This document shows positions 1-11,611 of a stretch of DNA of 64,000 nt, in pieces. The DNA is from Viola odorata (lineage: Eukaryota; Streptophyta; Magnoliopsida; Malpighiales; Violaceae). The stretch spans positions 39,511,661 through 39,575,660 of the forward strand of contig OY829541.1 in the NCBI GenBank assembly GCA_963691705.1. Reading direction: 5' to 3'. The position numbers and the translations under genes are program-made. The notes under the pieces are model-generated. The model made no database searches. It saw nothing but the letters and a program-made list of their open reading frames with translations, and was not told the origin of the DNA. Within the stretch, counting starts at the first letter, position 1. Each line of letters starts with the position of its first letter.

Positions 1-377
1 AAAGAATCTACCAGTCATGGGATCATCAATGCTTCTGTATAATAATGGAGAAAGACTAACATAATACTAGTAAAAGTAGCCTATCAATTGTAGACCCGCA
101 ATCTTTAACAAACTAACTAAAAACTTGAAATGCATATTCATAAGCTTGCATGAGAAAACTAATGCAGACGCTACCACAATCTCTGCAATCTACACGCTAA
201 TTGAATAAATTCAAAATACAACAGAACAAATCTGCAGACAATCGAATGGGACTACAGTAATAACAATGTTAGCATCATCATTAATAAGAAAACCGCAAAA
301 GCAAATTCAAGGTTTTTGATCAAAAGTTCGCAATAAACCAGAAAAAGAATATCTATGAAAATTAAACGTTAACTTAC
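1..377 (-). other. Intron 3 of the SERK-like gene (partial)
   Basis: No exon-like sequence follows exon 3 in the direction of transcription. The expected next LRR exon (starting E-L-Y-S-N-N) is not found here on the minus strand. The stretch is AT-rich and is most simply read as the start of an intron that continues beyond the left edge. Confidence 0.6.
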
Positions 378-1152
378 AAGTATTGCAAATTTGGAAGATT
401 ACCAAGCTGAGTAACCAGTTGACCAGACAAGTTTGCATTGCCAAGATCACTAAAATAGCAGATAGAAGAGTTAGTTGTCACCATATTCGTGCAAAAAAAA
501 ATGTATCAACTCAAAATAGCAAAGCAGTAGATAAACTTACACTCGTGTGACACTATTTTCACTATTGCATGTAACATGGAACCAAGTGCAGGGATTAACA
601 AGAGTAGGATCCCAACTTTGCAACACATTGTTAGGATCAAATAAGTTGGTCTTCAAAGCATTCAAGGCATCTCCTGTTATTCACAAATAAAACAGTAAAG
701 CAATCATACAGAACTAAATGCATTCCAGCCATCAACAATGCAGATGACAAATGAACAATCGACTCGTGAACTTGGGAAAATTACTCAGGCCTATACTTCC
801 TTTTAAACAGAAAACGCAAGACGAGGTTAGCCAGTAACCATAAGAACACAGTAATTGAACATAACTAATGATCCTGTTCGCAAACAGTAAGGAGTTCGAG
901 AGTTAAATTTCTAAGTTTCCATGTAGTCCTCCTTGTAAAATCAACATGATAATCAACCTTACAACTAATTACAGTAGCTGGAAAAAAAAGAAGTCGACGA
1001 TAACAAATCTCAAGAATCCATGCCAAAACGGAAGCAAGTAAAAAGGAAAAATGAAAAAGAATACCTTCACCATTACTGGCGACCCTGAAGAAGAAACGAG
1101 AGAGAGAAATCAAAATGCAACACCAGATCAGCGACATGCCCCGTTCCATCAT
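378..1152 (-). CDS. SERK: SERK/BAK1-type LRR receptor kinase, exons 1-3 (5' partial)
   Basis: Somatic embryogenesis receptor-like kinases are plasma-membrane co-receptors for brassinosteroid, immune and developmental LRR receptors. Three exons join in frame across GT-AG introns: 1152-1065, 673-541 and 449-378. Exon 1 gives a start methionine and a hydrophobic signal peptide ending near VASNGEG. Exon 2 gives the N-terminal LRR cap ([10 protein letters not shown], then the cysteine pair around [10 protein letters not shown]). Exon 3 is 72 nt, one LRR repeat ([12 protein letters not shown], then [10 protein letters not shown]), the usual size of this SERK exon. The remaining LRRs, the Ser-Pro-Pro hinge, transmembrane segment and kinase would lie left of the window. 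Two methionines stand at the start (MMERG); the first is used here. No disabling mutation is seen. It is the only apparently intact host gene in the window. Which SERK paralogue it is cannot be told from the N terminus. Confidence 0.9.
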
Positions 1153-1610
1153 TTTTCTTTAGAATTCAAGTAAACACCCCATCTACTTCATATTGGTTGC
1201 ACACACACTTTCCCAGGAAAAGAAGGGCATAGAAAAGCATTTCAACGAAAACCCAGCTTGAGATGGATTGAAGAATCAACAATCAAACACACACGTTGAC
1301 CCAATCACTGCCCAGTAGACTTGCAAGCAAACAAGCAGCAAATCCAATCCAATCCAAATAGAGTTTCCTCTGTTGGGTTCCTATTGGAAAAGGAGGATTT
1401 CTCAGACAAAGGGATGATTTTGTTGGTGGTGGGTTTGGTAAAGGGGAACGCTTTGTTGAGTTTTTGGGGGGTTTGAGGGGTTTTTTGAGGTTAGGCTCAG
1501 TCAAATTGAACAACAAACATCAACTGCATCTAAAGTCATCACTTTTCTAATGGCGACCGAGGAGAGGAGTAGAAATTTCTTCTGTATTTGTTTAATGACA
1601 AAAGAAGGAA
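1153..1610 (-). promoter_or_regulatory. Leader and proximal promoter of the SERK-like gene
   Basis: This region lies directly upstream of the SERK start codon. On the minus strand it is pyrimidine- and A-rich, like a plant 5' leader. A short upstream reading frame of 12 codons starts at 1539 (minus) and stops at 1501. The transcription start is not known, so whether that frame is transcribed is inference. AT-rich sequence resumes beyond about 1610. Confidence 0.45.
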
Positions 1611-3006
1611 AGGGAAATTAGTGAGAATCCGCGTTAGTGGGGAAATAGAATAATATAATTATACATCTGTTTGGTATTTCTATTCTGAAAATAGTAATAA
1701 TAAGAAAAGAGTATAAACGAATAAATTTTCTATTATACCCTTTTATTAATAGTTAATTATTTATTATATAGTTTGACAAATTTATAATTACATGAATTTT
1801 TATGGCTAGTTATTTGGGCAAAAATAATGAATATATTTTTTATTATTATTGAGCAATCTCATTAAATTTAGAACCTATCTACACCTCTGTTATTAAATCA
1901 TGCATAAATCTTAATCTCTTTTTTTTATCATACCCTTACCCTTTCTCACTTCACTTTTTTTTAGAGTATCAACCAAACGCATTCATCCATAAGCAGAATA
2001 AAAATTTTAATAACCTTTTTCATTTATCTATACTCTCTCATCAAACAAACCCTTAGAGTTGAGATTTGAGTTGATTAGAATAGTACTCGAGTTTTTTTAT
2101 CAAAATATGGCATTTAAAAATCTTTATTCTCAAAATAGGGTAGTTTTAAACTTAATTATTAAAATAAGGTAGTTTGTGACATGTAGGATCCATATCACCA
2201 TTATACATGTCATCAATTTCTTTTAAATTTACTAATTAATTAATTATTTACATAAAATAAGATGTTTAAAAGGATCAAATAGTTGCCAAAAAAGCCTTCT
2301 CCCTCCGTCATTACCCTTAATCTCTATCTCCACTCTCCAGTGGCTCCTCGCATTTCTTTTCAATTACCAAAACCTAGCGCGGAAGTCAGATTTTGATCTC
2401 CTCCGTCGTCGACCTCACCGTCGCCTCCTCACAGTCGCCAAGAATCTGTGACGATTTTGTTGCCAAATAAATCATTTTCATTCATGATATATAGACAGTT
2501 TGGATTCCAACATCGTCACTCTCAGGTCAACAGTCAACCGGTAAGTAACCAGGCAGAGCCCATAGAAGTGTTATGTTCACTGCTCCTCTGTCTTTGTTAA
2601 TAAATTGCAAAATACATATCCATCACATAAAATAAGTAATGTAACAATCAACTATCCTTCAAATGATTCCTATAGGGAGCTTGTGTTGCAAACATGGCAA
2701 GGCCACCAAAAGTCTCCAAAGAATTGGTGAAGCCACATGTTCAAAAGTGTGTCTATATGTTAAAAGTTCATGTTATATCATTTGCGATGCTGTTGTTATG
2801 GGGATAGAAGGGAATAATGGATGTTGTTAGAACCGTTAAGAGTAAAGGCCCCAGCTTTAAAATGGAGCTGGACTTTGTATAGATTCAACAAGGTTAAAGC
2901 CAAACATAAGAAATGCGAAAGCCAAATCAAGATAAAAATCCTAAAACTTGAGTGTAAGATCAACCTGCAATTGAATACTGATTAAGAAATAGATGGTGAA
3001 ATCTAA
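1611..3006. other. AT-rich spacer with one GC-richer exon-like island
   Basis: 1611-2280 is AT-rich, with no reading frame or clear repeat that I recognise. About 2285-2545 is GC-richer and resembles the 5' part of a plant gene (pyrimidine tracts, then a GT-AAGT donor-like site near 2540). An ATG in MARPPKVSKEL context lies near 2695. No extended reading frame follows and I do not recognise a product. It may be a captured or decayed first exon. Confidence 0.35.
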
Positions 3007-3008
3007 TA

Positions 3009-4199
3009 CTCCCTCCGGTCTCCAAATATTATCGTTTGGAGATCGGGCACGCGGATTAAGGATCCACTATTCGTGGGTGTGTGATTACCATAATGCCCTT
3101 CAGTTAACCCGCGTCATTTGCTACAGTGTCGCGGCTCTCTCCAAAATCACAACGCGATCAGCTCCCAATTTTCCTCCCAATTCCCTCTGAAATTTTGGTG
3201 CGATGAAACCTCCCAAATATTGAAACCCTAATCCCTCCTAATTTTTTAAATCATTCCCTTCAAAATTTTCATTTTTCCCCCTTAATTTGAAGCTATCAGT
3301 TCACAATGCTCTCTTACCTCCTCTGTTTTGCTTCCCACCCATCCTCCTCAATTTCTATAGCTGCAATATTTCTGTTTCGATTAGCCAAGCGGAAAAAATA
3401 ATGGATGACAACGAATTCGATCCTATCCATTTGTTTCACTACAATCCATTACCTCTGGCAGAGCCATTTCTAACAAATGACACCAGTTGAGTAGCACCCT
3501 CGAAATGAAGAGGATGTCGAAGTAGACGAAGAAGCTTTGGCCTTAGGTGCGCTACATTTGGACGACATCAATGAAGATTGTACTGGGCAAAATGAAAACC
3601 CAATACCTGACGTTGGGATTCAAAGTTAAGTCTATTTTCAACTTCCAGTATTCACTTGAAGTCGTTAAACTTTGTCTCTTTTGCAATGATGTTGTGTTGT
3701 GATAATTGTAGGTGCAAAATTGAAAAGAAAAGAGCTCTGTAATGTGGACAGAATCGTAGCCTACGGTATGCTTCTTCAAAGGAGTGTAAATGGAAAGCTA
3801 TGCAAGAACACAACAAGTGAGGTTGCTAAGATTTTTCAAGTTAATATTCATTCAATGCAGTGGCTGTGGAAAAGGGGAAGGGAGTCCGACAACCACAATA
3901 TTTCACTTTGTAGAGTCAAGAATTGTGGCAGAAAAATGGTAGAATTTGACTTCAATAAGATTAGAGATATTCCTTTAAGGGATAGAACAACCCTTAAGTC
4001 TCTTGCAACTGCTTTGGGTGTTTCGAAGACCTTTTGATTTTGAAGTTGAAATCTAGAGAATTGAGGCACCACAGTAATACCATCAAACCAACATTAACAG
4101 AGGTAAACCGTATGCAAAGGGTTCATCACTGTCTTTCAATGGTTGATCTAGAGTAACTACCAACTGGAAACTGTTTCTATGTCTTTCAATGTCTTTCAA
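3009..4199 (+). mobile_element. Mariner-like element 1, 3'-truncated
   Basis: The left end reads CTCCCTCCGGTCTCCAAATA after a TA dinucleotide (3007-3008), the Stowaway/mariner-type terminus. Inside lies the N-terminal part of a plant mariner-like transposase. The catalytic part and the 3' terminal repeat are missing. Sequence recognisable as transposase stops just before 4200, where a LINE with its target-site duplication begins. No GAGGGAG-TA terminus is found on the far side of the LINE, so the 3' half was probably deleted rather than displaced. Confidence 0.7.
3401..4170 (+). pseudogene. Plant mariner-like transposase, N-terminal fragment
   Basis: Exon 1 starts at 3401 (MDDNEFDPIH) and is acidic. 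It has an early stop (TGA at about 3488) before an acidic stretch (EDVEVDEEALALG). After an intron-like gap with an AG near 3712, exon 2 reads AKLKRKELCNVDRIVAYGML and continues into the DNA-binding region: VAKIFQVN, WLWKRG, VKNCGRKMVEFDF, then TLKSLATALGVSKTF. This helix-turn-helix region is typical of plant mariner-like transposases and matches the second copy at 12804-14387. A stop follows SKTF at about 4036, and another occurs near 4154. All DDD catalytic residues are absent. It cannot encode an active transposase. Confidence 0.75.
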
Positions 4200-4211
4200 T
4201 AGTACTCCCTC
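4200..4211. repeat. LINE target-site duplication, left copy
   Basis: TAGTACTCCCTC is repeated exactly at 10068-10079, directly after the LINE poly-A. The word contains TA plus the start of a Stowaway-type terminus, so the LINE entered the end of a MITE-like element. Confidence 0.8.
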
Positions 4212-4234
4212 TATCGGTACAGGATTATTGTAGG

Positions 4235-5937
4235 GTGCTGGAAGGAAAACCTTGGTTGTTTGATAACAAACTGGTGGTGCTGGAAAGTGTCGATGGAGGG
4301 GTGCAATTCTCTAACGTTGCACTCAATGAGGTATGTTTTACAATTCGTGTTTTCGATTTACCTTTCACTATGCGTTATAAGGAGAATTTGGTGGGGATTG
4401 CGAACATGATAGTTTTGTTTCTGTTGGGGAGTCTGATCTTAGGAGCTGCCGGAATTATGTTAGATTCCGGGCTCGCATTCAGGTCGAGTTGCCTTTAGTT
4501 AGAAGTCTGTTATTTGATGTTGATGGTGGTGCGAAAATTCGTTTGACCTTTCAATATGAGAAGCTGCCAATTTACTGTTATTATTGTGGTATTATGGGGC
4601 ATATCCACAAGAATTGTGTTGGGTGGAAATCTGTCGGGGCCAGCGATTCTGTTTTGCTGCCTTACGACTCGCACTTACAGGTTTCGTCGGATAAGCTGGT
4701 CCATCACCAGTATGATGGACGTATGAATCTTGGGAGAAGCAGACTTGGAGGACAGGTTCATGATGGACGTGGGATGACTCCCTTACTGAAAGCGAGTCTC
4801 TTGGAAGCTTCATGGCGTCGATTGGTCTCGGAGGGTGGCGACAACGATCAGAGCAGCCAAGGTTAGTGACGACAGCGGCTGGGCATAATTCAGTTAGTGG
4901 CGCTATTAATCTAGCCAGTTACAAATTTCAAAATGGTGACTTGATGAGGGGAGCTAACTACCAAGAAGAGGCAATTATTGAGAAATTGATGGCAAGAGTT
5001 AAGGACCTCTTAATTGAGGGAAATTATGGAGTGGTTTCTAGTAATTTCAATGGTTGAAGATTTAAATGCTGGGAATTTTATGGTTAAAGTTAATGCAGAT
5101 TTAGGGAAGGAGAAGATAACTGATGATGAGGCTGTTTTCGAGGGAGCTGGGCCGACGAATATTAGGCCTGTTTTGTCTCAACAGGCTAGCTCATTTCTTA
5201 GTGAAATTTTAGGCCCGCGCCCAACTTTGGTTGGCCCATTGATGGTGGCAGGTGTCCCTATTCCTCCCGCTCGGGCTGATAGCCAGGTGTCTCCCCCTGG
5301 GCCGTCGCTGGCGCTTGGCCTACCTCACTCTCCTGATGGGCCGTGTCTAAGCCCATCCCCTGACGTGCTTGGTGTGCCAGCTGGCCAGCTCCATCTCTGT
5401 GTTGTGGAGAATGGGTTGTATCCCCTACAGGCAGTGGGTGGGCTGTTGGTTGTGGAGGATGGGCCTACGTTTGTGGAGGCAGCAAAGGAAGGGCCTTCGG
5501 CTGTGGAAGATGGGCTTGTGGTTGTGGAGGACGGGCTGTATTTCGATCAACCGAATTTAATCAATTATGCTATGGTTTTTTCAACAATGAAGCCAATTAA
5601 TATTAATGTCCACCATGGGCAGCAACAGAAGGGTAAGGCTTCTAGGAAAGGCCCCTATGAATCCAAAGAGCAGTTTGCGACCTTAAAAAAGAGATCGGAT
5701 AATAATACGGCACGTCACAAATCAAGATGTGAGGAAAGTGTCTATACATATAGGGGGCTAGGACCTTGTATGTACCAGTCTAGGAAGAAGAAATGTGCGA
5801 TCCCCAAGCGAGCGGGAATAAAGAGGTCCCTTGAGGGGCTTACTAATGTACAGGTAGACTATGGAGATGTTGCTGTTATGAAAAAAATTAGGGGAGAGGG
5901 ATCCCCTTCTGAATCAAAGGCGGGGCTGCAGCCATGA
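4235..5937 (+). pseudogene. LINE ORF1 (DUF4283 plus CCHC zinc knuckle)
   Basis: The reading starts in a DUF4283-like segment (LEGKPWLFDN, then FDLPFTMRYK). It shifts frame near 4490 into a segment ending in a zinc knuckle, CYYCGIMGHIHKNC, a C-x2-C-x4-H-x4-C motif at about 4588-4620. After further frame changes (near 4812 and 5014), a proline-rich tail with several repeats of the type VVEDGL runs to the TGA at 5935-5937. The family packages LINE RNA as a nucleic-acid-binding ORF1 protein. The stop overlaps the ORF2 ATG (5934-5936) as ATGA, an arrangement suited to reinitiation. At least three frameshifts make it non-functional. The 5' end is missing. Confidence 0.85.
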
Positions 5938-8900
5938 TCGCTTTGGCTTGGAACTGTCGGGGGCTTGGGAACCAGTCGACAGTTGAAATCCTATCTAAGC
6001 TCTTAAAGCTTGAAGCTCCCTCTCTGTTTTTCTTGTGCGAGACAAAGAAGACAGTTACAGAGATTAGGTCTTTGAATAAAGTTTGGGGATTTAAGAACAT
6101 CTTATGAGTGGATTGTGTTGGACCTAACAGGAGGGGCGGTCTAGCTCTTATGTGGAATGATTCCCTGAATATTTCTGTTCTTAGTTTAAGCTTGTATTGT
6201 ATTAACGTCAAAATTAATGAAATAAGAGATCCTTTAGTTTATTAGCGGTTTTTTGGTATTTATGGTTGGTCATCTAGGGATGATAAGCATAGAACATGGG
6301 AGTTACTTCGCTCCCTTAAAAGTAATTGCCAGTTACCTTGGTTCTGTGTGGGTGATTTCAATGAGATTCTTTGGTCTCGAGAAAAGTATGGGGGTCGGGC
6401 TAAAGATAGTTCGGCTATGGCAGATTTTCGTAGTGCATTGGTGGATTGTGGATTACAAGACTTAGGTTTCAAGGGTGCTCCTTTCACTTGGTGTAATAAT
6501 CAGAGGGGAAATGGCCTTATCTTGGAAAGGATTGACAGAGGTGTAGGCACACAGGATTGGATTGACCTTTTCCCAGATAACATCATTTACCATCTCCCTC
6601 GTTTTGGCTCGGACCATTGCCCCCTGCTCCTACATCTTAAACGACAGAAGTTGGAGCGGCGTAAGAGGAAGTTATTTCGGTTTGAGGCAGTTTGGTTGAG
6701 GGAAGACGAATGTGAGAGAGTGGTAGAGGAAGCGTGGAACTCTTCTGAGTTACGGATTGGGAACTCGACTATCTCAGACAAGTTACGTCGGTGTGGCAAT
6801 TCTCTGACCAGACGGAGTAGAGTTTCTTTCGGCTCCATCCCTAAGAAGATCAGAGAGCAGAGGGAAGAGCTTGGCCGGCTACAACAATTACCCGTGATGA
6901 ATCAGACTCAAGATGATATACTAAGGGTATCTAGGGAGTTAGAAGAGCTCATTCATAGGGAGGAGATCATGTGGCAGCAAAGGTCTCAATCTTTATCGTT
7001 GGAAGCTGGGGAAAAAAACACTAGCTTCTTTCATATGAAGGCTAGTCAACGCAGAAAGAAAAATCACATCCACGGTATTAATGATGAGCTTGGAGTGTGG
7101 CACGAGGAGTTCGGAATCATTGAGACCATCTTCACAGAATACTTTAAGAAGTTGTTTACATCAACTGGTCCTGTAGATGTGACTGATGCGCTACTTCCTG
7201 TTCACCCCATTGTCTCGCCTACCATGAACACTCACCTATCGGCCCCGTACACCATAGAGGAGGTCAAAACTGTGCTTAAATAGATGAAACCAAAAACAGC
7301 CCCTGGTCCTGATGGTATGCCCCCTCTCTTTTATCAAAAATATTGGTTTTTGGTAGGAGTTTCCATTAGTTCTGCCATTCTTAATATTCTTAATCATTTT
7401 GCTGACCCTTTTCTTATGAATCACACTTTTATCACTTTGATCCCTAAGGTTGCTAATCCTGTAGAATGTTCTCGTTTTAGACCCATTAGCTTGTGCAACG
7501 TTATTTTCAAGCTTGTCACTTAGGTCATAGCTAATAGATTGAAACTCTTTCTCTTTGATATTATATCTGAAAATCAAAGTGTTTTTGTTCCGAATAGACT
7601 GATTACTGACAATGCGTGTGTAGCATAAGAGGTTTTCCATGTTATGCAGACTAAGAGTTTGAGTCGAGGTCTAATGAGTATGAAGCTCGATATGAGTAAA
7701 GCTTATGATCGAGTTGAGTGGAACTTCCTGGACCAAATCCTTCGCAAACTAGGATTCCATGATAATTGGGTGGACTTGGTAATGAGGTGTGTTTCCACGG
7801 TTTCATATTCGGTGCTAGTGGAGGGCAACCCGAGACCATCCTTTTGTCCTAAAAGGGGTCTTAGGTAGGGAGATCCTCTCTCTCACCTTTTTATCCTTTG
7901 TACGGAAGGTCTCTCGGTGATATTACACGAGGCAAATCAACAACAGTTGATCCATGGTATTTCAGTTTATCGGGGAGGTCCTTCTATTAGTCATTTGTTT
8001 TTAATGCTGACGATAGTTTGATCTTTGCTAGAGCTACACCTAGTGAAGCTGCAACCATCTCAGATATTCTAGCCAAGTACGAGGAAGCATCGGGTCAGAA
8101 GATTAACTTGGAAAAATCGAAAGTGGTATTTAGTAAGAATGTTAGCGCTGGTAGTAGAGTGGCGATTCAGTGTAGACTCGGTGTTAGAATGGTGAGTCAT
8201 CACACCAAGTATCTAGGTCTTCCGGTAGGTTTTGGTCGGGCAAAAAAGGCGTTATTCAATTCCATCCGTGAGCGACTTTGTAAACGCCTTAATGGGTAGA
8301 AAGAGAAAACTTTGTCCCAAGCAGGGAAGGAGGTGTTGTTTAAGGCTATTGCGCAATCTATTCCAACTTATCTTATGAGTTGTTTTGAGATCCCCCAGGG
8401 TGTCTGTGATGAGATGGAGAGTGTCATGAGACAATACTGGTGGTGGGGTGGGGGGGGATGCTGATCATCATAAGATCAGCTGAGTTTCGTGGAACAAGAT
8501 CTGCAAAGCAAAGGCGGAGGGCGGTTTGGGGTTCCGCAAGTTAAGGGAATTCAACCTTGCGCTCTTGGCTAAGAAAGGTTGGCGAATGATTCAGCACCTT
8601 AATTCTCTCCTAGCTAGGGTGTTGAAGGCCAGATATTTTCCATCGGGAAGCTTCTTTGATGCCCAATTGGGCTCTCGTCCCAGTTATATTTGGAGGAGCT
8701 TCTTGGCTGGACGCGACGCACTTATAAAAGGATGCATTTGGCAGGTGGGGAATGGGGAACGAATCCGCATCTGGGGCGACCCATGGATTCCGTCCTCCTT
8801 CTTTAGTTTAGCCCAATCCCCAGTCTCTCACCTCCAACCAGACGCAACGGTCAATTGTCTGATGGAATCGGCTGCTGGTAGGTGGAATGTCCAGTTGGTG

Positions 8901-10025
8901 CGCCAGATTTTCAACCCCGCTAAATGCGATGTCATTTTGGCAATGCCGGTTAGTCTCTTTCGTCCCCCTGATAGGATTACGTGGCGATTATCATCCTTTG
9001 GAAAATTTACTATTAAGAGCTGCTATCACTCCCTTCTGTCTGAGCCTCCTGATACTGGGCTCCAGGCTTCAGATGGTTTCTGGTGGGCAACCATGTGGAA
9101 ACTACAAATTCCGCCTAAGTGTAAAAACTTTGTCTGGCGTTTGGTCCATAATGGGCTCGCGACGAAAGAGAACATATTCAGCAGAGGCATTATAAGAGAG
9201 GACTCCTGCCCGCTTTGCTAGGGGCCGACTGAGTCTATTGACCATCTTTTCCTGCACTGCCCAGTTACTCTCAGCCTCTGAAATTTAAGACACCTCCCTC
9301 TTGGCTGCCAATTCTCTCCAAATGCTCTGGTAATTGATTGGCTTGGCAATCTTAGGAACACGGTTTCACTTACAACTCTGGAATAGGTGATTGTTATTCT
9401 TTGGGTTGTTTGGAACTCAAGGAATGACCTGGTGTTCAACTTGGTGTCTATATCTCCATAGGAGGTCCTTATCCGTGGCGCTCGGTTACTAGCGGAGTAC
9501 AGAGAAGTAAACGAGAGATTCGAAAATGGGAATAGCCCGGCCACTCTGGCCTCTACGTCTACCTGGAGTCACCCAGGTGCTGGGATCGTCTGTCTTAACA
9601 CTGATGCGACGATTGAACCCTCTCGGATTAGTTTGGGATTCATTGCTCGTGAGAGTGACGGAAGATGCATTTTCTCTGGTCACAAGTGCGCCTTCTTTTG
9701 TATGGATGTTGCGGTGGGCGAAGGGTTAGCTGTGCGCAGAGCTCTCGAGATTGCCAAGGTTCGTGGCTATGGCCGGGTATAGGTCTAATCTGATTCTCTT
9801 GAGTTGATCAAAGCTATTAACTTTGAGTCACATTCTTTATCTAGCTTGGGGGTGATCACTGCAGATATCTCTAGCCTCTCTCTGCAATTCATTTCCTGCA
9901 ATTTTGTTCGTGTTAGTAGAATTGCGAATGTAGAAGCTCATGCTCTCGCTAGAAGAGCTTTTGTAATAGGTCTGTCTGATTTTTGGAACGATTTATGCCC
10001 TGGACAGCTTGATTGCTTTCATTAA
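5934..10025 (+). pseudogene. LINE ORF2: endonuclease, reverse transcriptase, zf-RVT, RNase H
   Basis: The start MIALAWNCRGLG is the usual plant LINE ORF2 opening of an APE-type endonuclease; that domain closes near FGSDHCPLLL (about 6604-6633). The RT follows: KPKTAPGPDGMPPLFY, FRPISLCNVIFKLV, MKLDMSKAYDRVEWNFL, and the ADD catalytic pair at about 8005-8013, beside a frameshift. Then come the zinc-binding region (CKNFVWRLVHNGLATKENIF, SCPLC) and an RNase H (CLNTDA at about 9590, ARESDG, then the end RIANVEAHALARRA). In-frame stops occur at about 6105, 6241, 7281, 7521, 7626, 7866, 8298, 8484, 9219 and 9387. Most fit C-to-T or G-to-A change of Gln, Trp or Arg codons. The full-length protein would be about 1,360 residues. 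Confidence 0.92.
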
Positions 10026-10067
10026 CTATTAGCAATGGAAAATTTTACATTCAAAAAAAAAAAAAAT

Positions 10068-10079
10068 TAGTACTCCCTC
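10068..10079. repeat. LINE target-site duplication, right copy
   Basis: Exact repeat of 4200-4211. It continues into CGTCTCGAAAAAATGATACT, a Stowaway-type left terminus whose partner end I could not identify. Confidence 0.8.
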
Positions 10080-10971
10080 CGTCTCGAAAAAATGATACTC
10101 ATGCTAAAATTAAGATGTAATAAATGTAATTATTAATCAACAAAAATAAACTATTCTCAGTAAATAAGCTTGTTTTGATTCCATCAAATCACTAGTTAAA
10201 ATCTCTTTCTATTTATTAGCATTTCAAATAAATAAATAAATAGTTATAAAATTGATAGCTATAATTACGAATAATTGCAATTTTCTTTTAAAAATAATAC
10301 AATATTTTATATGTAATAATTCAAATATATTGAAAGGCATTCTTTATGTAAGGGGGAATATACTACTTTTTCATCTTTATTTTCTGTTTTTTTATATATA
10401 GAAAAAGAAAACAGTGCTATTGTGAAAGAATAAAAGAAAGAAGGAAAGCAGTGCATAAATGTCCAAATTTATTGGGTAACGAATTCTCATCACTTAACTA
10501 TAGAAGAAATATATCCCGAAAAGTATTTATAACACTCGAATCTAAATTAATCAATCAATGAGTTAAATCAGTAAGTGGGAAACCAAAAATAATAATAATT
10601 TATTAACATTGGGTTATTATATTTATTTGTCTCAAGCGCTAATATAGCTAGCTTGTTTGGTAAGTAAAAATAGAGAGAAAAATATAAATAAATCTGAGGA
10701 AAGGAACCAAAACATAAATTTAAAGTTGGGTCACACCAGCATATAATCATGAATTGGGATGTGATAGAATAAATTTTTTTTTTAAATAACATTAAAAATC
10801 AAAATATATTTTCCCCACTTATTGCTTTGACTTTTCTTTAAAGAACTCTCTTTATATGTTTCCCTCTTAGTTAATATGTTGTAAGTAACTATTACTTTTA
10901 AATATCGAACCAGTAGGTCCAACTTTAATCGGTATGAGAATAATAATTTTATAAGTTTTAAATAATAAGTA
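10080..10971. other. AT-rich spacer after the LINE
   Basis: The start continues the Stowaway-like terminus split by the LINE. The rest is AT-rich without a supported gene. The only reading frames are short and of low complexity. Confidence 0.4.
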
Positions 10972-11204
10972 CTCTCCTGTTTCTTAAAAAAAATAACGTT
11001 TTACCATTTCGCACATCAAGGAATTAGATTTTAGTTTTTGTGGTCCATAATTTTTGTTTTTGTTGAGAAAAAAATTAGGAGTATTTATTAGGGTTATTTA
11101 GTAAAGTTAATCAAAAAAATTACCTAAAGTAGTGCTAAAGGATATTTAATTTGAAACAAAATTATTCTCCCTAAAAGGACAGTTTTTCTTTTAAACAGAG
11201 GGAG
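10972..11204. mobile_element. Stowaway-type MITE with TA target duplication
   Basis: A 233-bp element flanked by TA on both sides (10970-10971, 11205-11206). The left end reads CTCTCCTGTTTCTTAAAA. The right end in reverse complement reads CTCCCTCTGTTTAAAAG. The inverted termini match imperfectly. There is no coding capacity. The termini resemble those of mariner-like elements, which mobilise Stowaway MITEs. Confidence 0.65.
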
Positions 11205-11611
11205 TACTATTTTGAAAAAAGTGGTGATATTCTCACAACCCAAATTGTTATTTTCATAAGCGAAATTAGACTAAATAGAAAATTTTTTGTTGTATATGTC
11301 TTAACCTTTTTTACTTTTAATATGAAATATAGAATATGTAGGAACTATCTTTAAAAAATTATAAAAGCTAGTAAAATATACTTACAAAGTTTTGATTTAT
11401 GTATCATTCATATTAGGAAATTAAATTAAATTTTAAATCATTTCTAAAGTCTAATAAGAATTTGGGGGTCAAAATATAGAACATTTGGACAAATAAAAAT
11501 AGTATCAATAAAAAACTCTAAAAGTTTAGGGACCATATTAGGAACTTTTAAAAAAATGAGGGGGAAATTTATGCAAATATATGCTCTTATGCTAGTATTA
11601 TTAGGGGGAAA
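11205..11611. other. Spacer whose right part is duplicated upstream of the laccase gene
   Basis: From about 11536 (GGAACTTTTAAAAAAATGAG) the sequence closely matches 31306 onward. The match continues through the adjoining inverted-repeat element to about 11830. No gene is seen. Confidence 0.6.

Larger units (their letters stand above)
4212..10067 (+). mobile_element. L1-type LINE, 5'-truncated, with poly-A and 12-bp TSD
   Basis: A non-LTR retrotransposon bounded by a perfect 12-bp duplication. It holds ORF1 (DUF4283 region and CCHC knuckle) and ORF2 (endonuclease, reverse transcriptase, zinc-binding RVT domain, RNase H), and ends in an A-tract at about 10052-10066. The copy begins inside the DUF4283 coding region, so the 5' UTR and the start of ORF1 were lost, as is usual in target-primed reverse transcription. 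The domain order with a C-terminal RNase H is that of a large plant L1 clade. Both ORFs carry many stops and frameshifts, so the copy is dead. Confidence 0.92.

Noticed and set aside
1283..1516. 77-codon minus-strand frame in the SERK leader
   Set aside because: Lies in a C/A-rich leader, out of frame with the gene, without an ATG-led conserved motif; better explained as untranslated region.
2285..2990. A host gene starting near 2695
   Set aside because: Only about 20 codons of plausible protein and no downstream exons before the mariner-like element; reported only as an exon-like island.
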